A DNA stretch of 64,000 nucleotides from JACDAN01 sp963802375 (GTDB taxonomy: Bacteria > Actinomycetota > Thermoleophilia > Gaiellales > Gaiellaceae), in the NCBI GenBank assembly GCA_963802375.1, contig CAWDIJ010000013.1, positions 1-64,000 on the forward strand. The letters are read 5' to 3'. Below are positions 60,806-64,000 of the stretch, piece by piece (positions within the stretch are counted from its first letter, which is position 1; each line of letters opens with the position of its first letter). Under the pieces are notes generated by a model. It ran no database searches. It saw nothing but the letters and a program-made list of their open reading frames with translations, and was not told the DNA's origin. Made by a program: the position numbers and the translations under genes.

Positions 60806-63044
60806 CCTCGTCCCGGCGTCGCTCGCCCGCCTCGCGCAAGGCCCGGAGCATCTCTTCGCGATTGATCGGCAACGACCTGACGTCCGCGCCGGTCGCATCG
60901 CGGATCGCGTTCGCGATCGCGGCCGCGGTCGGGATGATCGGCGGCTCGCCCAGTCCCTTGGCCCCGAGATTCGTGAGATGCGCGTCGGGCTCGTCCACGA
61001 GATCGGTCACGATCTCTGGGACGTCTGCAATCGTCGGAAGCTTGTAGGCATCGAGCGTCTGGGTGAGGATCGTCCCGGTCGCGGGGTCGAGCAGCCGCTC
61101 CTCGGAGAGGGTGTGGCCGATCCCCTGGATGATCCCGCCCTCGACCTGGCTGGACGCGCCCAGCGGGTTGATGACGCGGCCGACGTCGTGAATCGCAGCG
61201 ATCTTGTCGACGCGGACCTCGCCGGTCTCGACGTCGACCGCGACCTCCGCGACCTGCACACCGAAGGTCAGGATCCGCATGCCAGTCGGGTTTGGCCCTC
61301 GCGAGCCCTGGCCTAGGATCTGGCCGTCCTCAAGCAGGCCGGTGACGTCCTCGAGCGGCCACGACTCCCCGTCGGAGCAGACGATCCGGCCGTCCTCCAG
61401 GGAAAGGGATCCTTCCTCGCGGTCGTAGCGCTGCGCCGCGATCTCGAGGAGCTGCCGCGACGCGTCGGCTGCGGCGGCGCGGACCGCCGGCCCCATGGAA
61501 GGAATCGTCGAGGAGCCCGCGGAAACCGTGGCGTACGGCCCCCGCGCGGTATCGCCGAGCGAGACCTCGACCCGGTCGATCGGCAAGCCGAGCTCCTCGG
61601 CTGCGATCTGTGCCATCGCCGTCGCGCTTCCGGTCCCGATGTCCTGCATCGCAGTGACGACGGCGGCTCGGGCGTCGCCGCCGACCCGGACCCACGCGTA
61701 TGACGGCGGGCCGCCACCTCCGTACCAGACCTGGCTCGCGAGGCCGACGCCCCGCTTCCAGGTCTCGTCCGAGCTCGCGCGAACCTCGTCGCGCCTTGCC
61801 CAGTGCGGCTCGGCGCGCCGGTAGCACTCGAGCAGGTTCTTGGACGAGAACGGCCGCTCGTCCATCGCGTCCAGATCCGTGTAGTTGCGCCGGCGGAGCT
61901 CCAGCGGGTCGAGGTCGAGCTTCGTGGCGAGCTCGTCCATCAGGCACTCGAGCCCGAAGGTGCCTTCGACGAAGCCGGGCGCGCGGAACGCCTTCATCGG
62001 CGGCGTGTTGAGCTTCGCCGCGTACTCGACGGTCCTGACGTTCTCGCAGCCGTAGAGCATCCGCATCGGGCCGCCGGTCGATGCGAGCCAGCCGCCCCAC
62101 CCGGTCGAGTTCACGAACTCGCCGTCGAGCGCGGTCAGCGTGCCGTCGGAGCGGGCGCCGACCCGTAGGCGCTGAATCGTTGCGTTGCGGTTCCCGGCCG
62201 CGATGTTCTCCTCCCGGCGGGTGAGCATGCACTTCACCGGGCGGCCGGTCTTGCGCGCGAGCTCGGCGCCGATGTAGGTGTGGTCGTCCGGGCCGTTCTT
62301 CGAGCCGAAGCCGCCGCCCATGAACTCGCAGACGACGCGGACGTTGTCCTCGGGGAGCTCGAAGTGCTCGGCGACGTCTGACCGGATGCCCCAGACGAAC
62401 TGCGTGGAGATGTAGACGGTGAGCTTGTCGCGCGCGGTCCACTCGCAGATGGACTGGTGGGTCTCCATCGAGTTGTGGAGCACCGTCTGCGTCCGGTACT
62501 CGGTCTCGACGACGACGTCCGCCTCCGCGAGACCCCGCTCGACGTCGCCGCGCTCGTACTGGCCCGGATCGGACACGAGCTCGTTGCGGCGGACAGCCTC
62601 GTCCGAGTCGAGCAACGGCTCGAGCAGCTCCCACTCGACCTCGATCAGCGTCAGCGCGGCACGCGCGAGGTCGTACGTGTCGGCGGCGACGGCTGCGACC
62701 GGCGCGCCCTGGTAGGACGGCTCGTCCGTGAGTGGCTCCACGCCGGTGAGGACGGCGCGGACGCCCGGGGCCTGCTCCGCCGTGCTCGTGTCGATCCGTC
62801 GCATGCGGGCTCTCGCGTGCGGGCTGCGGAGCACGGCCGCGTGGAGCATTCCCGGGAGCCGGAGATCGGAGGTGTAGCGCGCCTCGCCGCGGGCACGCTG
62901 GAGCCCGTCCTGCCGCGGCGTCGGCCGGCCGACACTCGTGCGGGGCCCTGCCGGCCACTGCTCGAGCGGGTCCTCGTCGACGACGACCCACTGCTCCGTG
63001 TAGCGGCCCTCGACCTCCTTCTCGGTTTTGATCAGCCGTGCCAC
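60786..63044 (-). CDS. Xanthine dehydrogenase family molybdopterin-binding subunit
   Basis: Protein of 752 residues read from GTG 63044. It carries the molybdenum hydroxylase patterns: GEARYTSDLRLPGMLHAAVL, FMGGGFGSKNGPDDH, MKAFRAPGFVEGTFGLEC, QDIGTGSATAMAQIAAEELG and VNPLGASSQVEGGIIQGIGH-like ending with GAKGLGEPPIIPTAAAIANA (catalytic Glu). The AFRAPG loop is that of xanthine/aldehyde type enzymes, not the AYxCSFR of CO dehydrogenase. It hydroxylates an unknown aldehyde or N-heterocycle. The amidohydrolase in the same operon hints at a cyclic or amide substrate. Confidence 0.9.
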   Translation of the reverse strand: MARLIKTEKEVEGRYTEQWVVVDEDPLEQWPAGPRTSVGRPTPRQDGLQRARGEARYTSDLRLPGMLHAAVLRSPHARARMRRIDTSTAEQAPGVRAVLTGVEPLTDEPSYQGAPVAAVAADTYDLARAALTLIEVEWELLEPLLDSDEAVRRNELVSDPGQYERGDVERGLAEADVVVETEYRTQTVLHNSMETHQSICEWTARDKLTVYISTQFVWGIRSDVAEHFELPEDNVRVVCEFMGGGFGSKNGPDDHTYIGAELARKTGRPVKCMLTRREENIAAGNRNATIQRLRVGARSDGTLTALDGEFVNSTGWGGWLASTGGPMRMLYGCENVRTVEYAAKLNTPPMKAFRAPGFVEGTFGLECLMDELATKLDLDPLELRRRNYTDLDAMDERPFSSKNLLECYRRAEPHWARRDEVRASSDETWKRGVGLASQVWYGGGGPPSYAWVRVGGDARAAVVTAMQDIGTGSATAMAQIAAEELGLPIDRVEVSLGDTARGPYATVSAGSSTIPSMGPAVRAAAADASRQLLEIAAQRYDREEGSLSLEDGRIVCSDGESWPLEDVTGLLEDGQILGQGSRGPNPTGMRILTFGVQVAEVAVDVETGEVRVDKIAAIHDVGRVINPLGASSQVEGGIIQGIGHTLSEERLLDPATGTILTQTLDAYKLPTIADVPEIVTDLVDEPDAHLTNLGAKGLGEPPIIPTAAAIANAIRDATGADVRSLPINREEMLRALREAGERRRDEVGAPTA

Positions 63045-63099
63045 ATTGCCCCTTCCGGCCGCGTCCGGTGCCTGGCACCGGACATGGCGCCTGTGGAGA

Positions 63100-63534
63100 T
63101 CAGCCTTGCCACGAGCCGATCGCCTCCTCGATCTTCGGGTACGTCCCGCAGCGGCAGAGGTTGCCGGCCATCGCGTGCCGGATCTCCTCCGGAGCCGGCG
63201 ACGGGCTCGCCTCGACGAGGGCCGTCGCCGAGACGATCTGCCCCGGCGTGCAGAACCCGCACTGGAGCGCGTCCGCCCGGACGAACGCGTCCACCATCGG
63301 ATGGTCCCTGAGCCCTTCGATCGTCGTCACCTCTCCGTCCACGGTATGGACGAACGTGATGCAGGAAAGGATGGGGACGCCGTCCACCTGCACCGTGCAC
63401 GAGCCGCAGTGGCCCTCGTAGCAGCCGATCTTCGTCCCGGTCAGCCCGAGCTGCTCGCGAAGGACGTGAACCAGCGAGGTCCCGACCGGCGCGTCAACTT
63501 CGTGGGTTTCGCCGTTGACGCGAAGCTCAAGCAC
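63100..63534 (-). CDS. Molybdenum hydroxylase 2Fe-2S subunit (CoxS-like)
   Basis: Protein of 144 residues with both [2Fe-2S] sites: CYEGHCGSCTVQVDG with the plant-type ferredoxin Cys set, and QCGFCTPGQIV followed by GNLCRCGTYPKI. It relays electrons from the molybdenum site. The GTG at 63534 overlaps the stop of the amidohydrolase gene by 8 bases. The large subunit starts 55 bases downstream. Confidence 0.93.
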   Translation of the reverse strand: MLELRVNGETHEVDAPVGTSLVHVLREQLGLTGTKIGCYEGHCGSCTVQVDGVPILSCITFVHTVDGEVTTIEGLRDHPMVDAFVRADALQCGFCTPGQIVSATALVEASPSPAPEEIRHAMAGNLCRCGTYPKIEEAIGSWQG

Positions 63535-64000
63535 CCGGCGTCACCGCGATGATGTCCGCGAGGTGCACGAGCGCGAAGACCGAGCGGCTCGTCGCCACGC
63601 GCTCGCCCTCTTCGTCGATCTCCGGAAGTGCGCGCCAGAGCTCTTGCGCCGCAGTGAGCAGCTCCTTGATCTGGTCAAGCTCCTTCGGGTAGCCGTTCCG
63701 CTCGTGGCACGCGTTCAGCGCGAGGCCGAGGACGCCGATCGTGTCGGCCTGGCGCGTCCACAGGAGCGGTGTCGCCATCGAGAGGTATTGGTGCACGCGG
63801 GCGAGCGCCATCGACTGCCGGAGCTCGTCCCGGCCGCGCGGCTTCGACGGCTCGAGCGGCTCCGTGCCGTCCGCGATCCGGTTGGCGTTGCCGGCAAGCA
63901 TCTCCCGGAGCTGCACCTCGTCCAGGCCGGCAGCGATCGCTGTTCGCAGCGCGATCGTCAGAGACTGCGGCTGCCGTCCGTACGGGTAGTCGGATGCGTA
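63527..64000 (-). CDS. Amidohydrolase family protein, C-terminal part (cut by window edge)
   Basis: The frame is open to the right edge of the window; 157 residues are visible. The beginning YASDYPYGRQPQSLTIALRT matches the C-terminal region of amidohydrolase-2/TIM-barrel metal hydrolases (the Asp of SDYPYG is a metal ligand), followed by LREMLAGNANRIADG. The last 100 residues after that are a helical extension beyond the usual end of the family. It heads the molybdenum hydroxylase operon by an 8-base overlap. Its substrate may be linked to that of the hydroxylase. Confidence 0.75.
   Translation of the reverse strand, partial: YASDYPYGRQPQSLTIALRTAIAAGLDEVQLREMLAGNANRIADGTEPLEPSKPRGRDELRQSMALARVHQYLSMATPLLWTRQADTIGVLGLALNACHERNGYPKELDQIKELLTAAQELWRALPEIDEEGERVATSRSVFALVHLADIIAVTPGA

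Overview
The window is high-GC bacterial DNA, dense in genes, with many GTG and TTG starts and stop/start overlaps (GTGA, TAGTG, ATGA). The gene set fits an actinobacterium, most likely a deep-branching Thermoleophilia/Gaiellales-type lineage: MprAB/PhoPR-type two-component systems, an F420-type LLM oxidoreductase, a cyclase-AAA-TPR regulator with an N-terminal zinc ribbon, CHAD and NUDIX-histidine phosphatase proteins, and an orphan LanC-like protein. The lineage is inferred from gene style; no 16S gene is present.

Layout. (1) 0.5-7.9 kb: surface polysaccharide locus with two glycosyltransferases, a Wzm/Wzt-type ABC exporter, a methyltransferase and a GT4-polysaccharide deacetylase fusion. 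(2) 7.9-14.5 kb: probable island at tRNA-Arg(CCU). The intact tRNA (14420-14491) has two truncated copies of its 3' end to its left (9677 and 13145), in the orientation expected of old att sites; between and beside them are a DUF11 exported protein, a cyclase-AAA-TPR regulator and a fasciclin protein. (3) 14.6-24.7 kb: threonine dehydratase, an MprAB-like pair (regulator frameshifted), a repeat-containing exported protein, a CoxG-like protein, an ABC-2 exporter with PadR regulator, an NHL/beta-propeller protein and a frameshifted PhzF protein. (4) 24.7-31.6 kb: a five-gene sugar ABC transporter and GH38 alpha-mannosidase operon. (5) 31.7-34.9 kb: an NCS1 permease, a heavily decayed MOT1-type transporter and a decayed REP-associated transposase flanked by identical palindromic repeats.

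(6) 34.9-53 kb: LLM oxidoreductase, then a phosphate and polyphosphate region: UppP, CHAD protein, NUDIX-histidine phosphatase, Ppx, Ppk1 and a PhoP-like regulator, a 54-residue membrane protein, a PHP phosphoesterase, a divergent ATP-grasp/LanC-like pair, a second PhoP-like regulator with a PhoR-like kinase, and pstS-pstS-pstC-pstA-pstB-phoU. PHO-box-like 11-nt repeats (TTCACC-type hexamers) precede the regulator-ppk-ppx operon and both pstS genes, which ties phosphate uptake and polyphosphate turnover together. A 167-bp MITE-like element sits exactly between two convergent stop codons.

(7) 53-64 kb: HtrA protease, cupin protein, a flavoprotein remnant, LysE exporter, a glutamate-cysteine-ligase-like enzyme, a small HMA protein, an ECF sigma/anti-sigma pair, a MocA-like nucleotidyltransferase, a cyclophilin lipoprotein, and a three-subunit molybdenum hydroxylase followed by an amidohydrolase cut by the window edge. 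Several single-base frameshifts in otherwise well-kept genes (regulator at 15.6 kb, PhzF) could be assembly errors; the 33-34 kb cluster looks like true decay.
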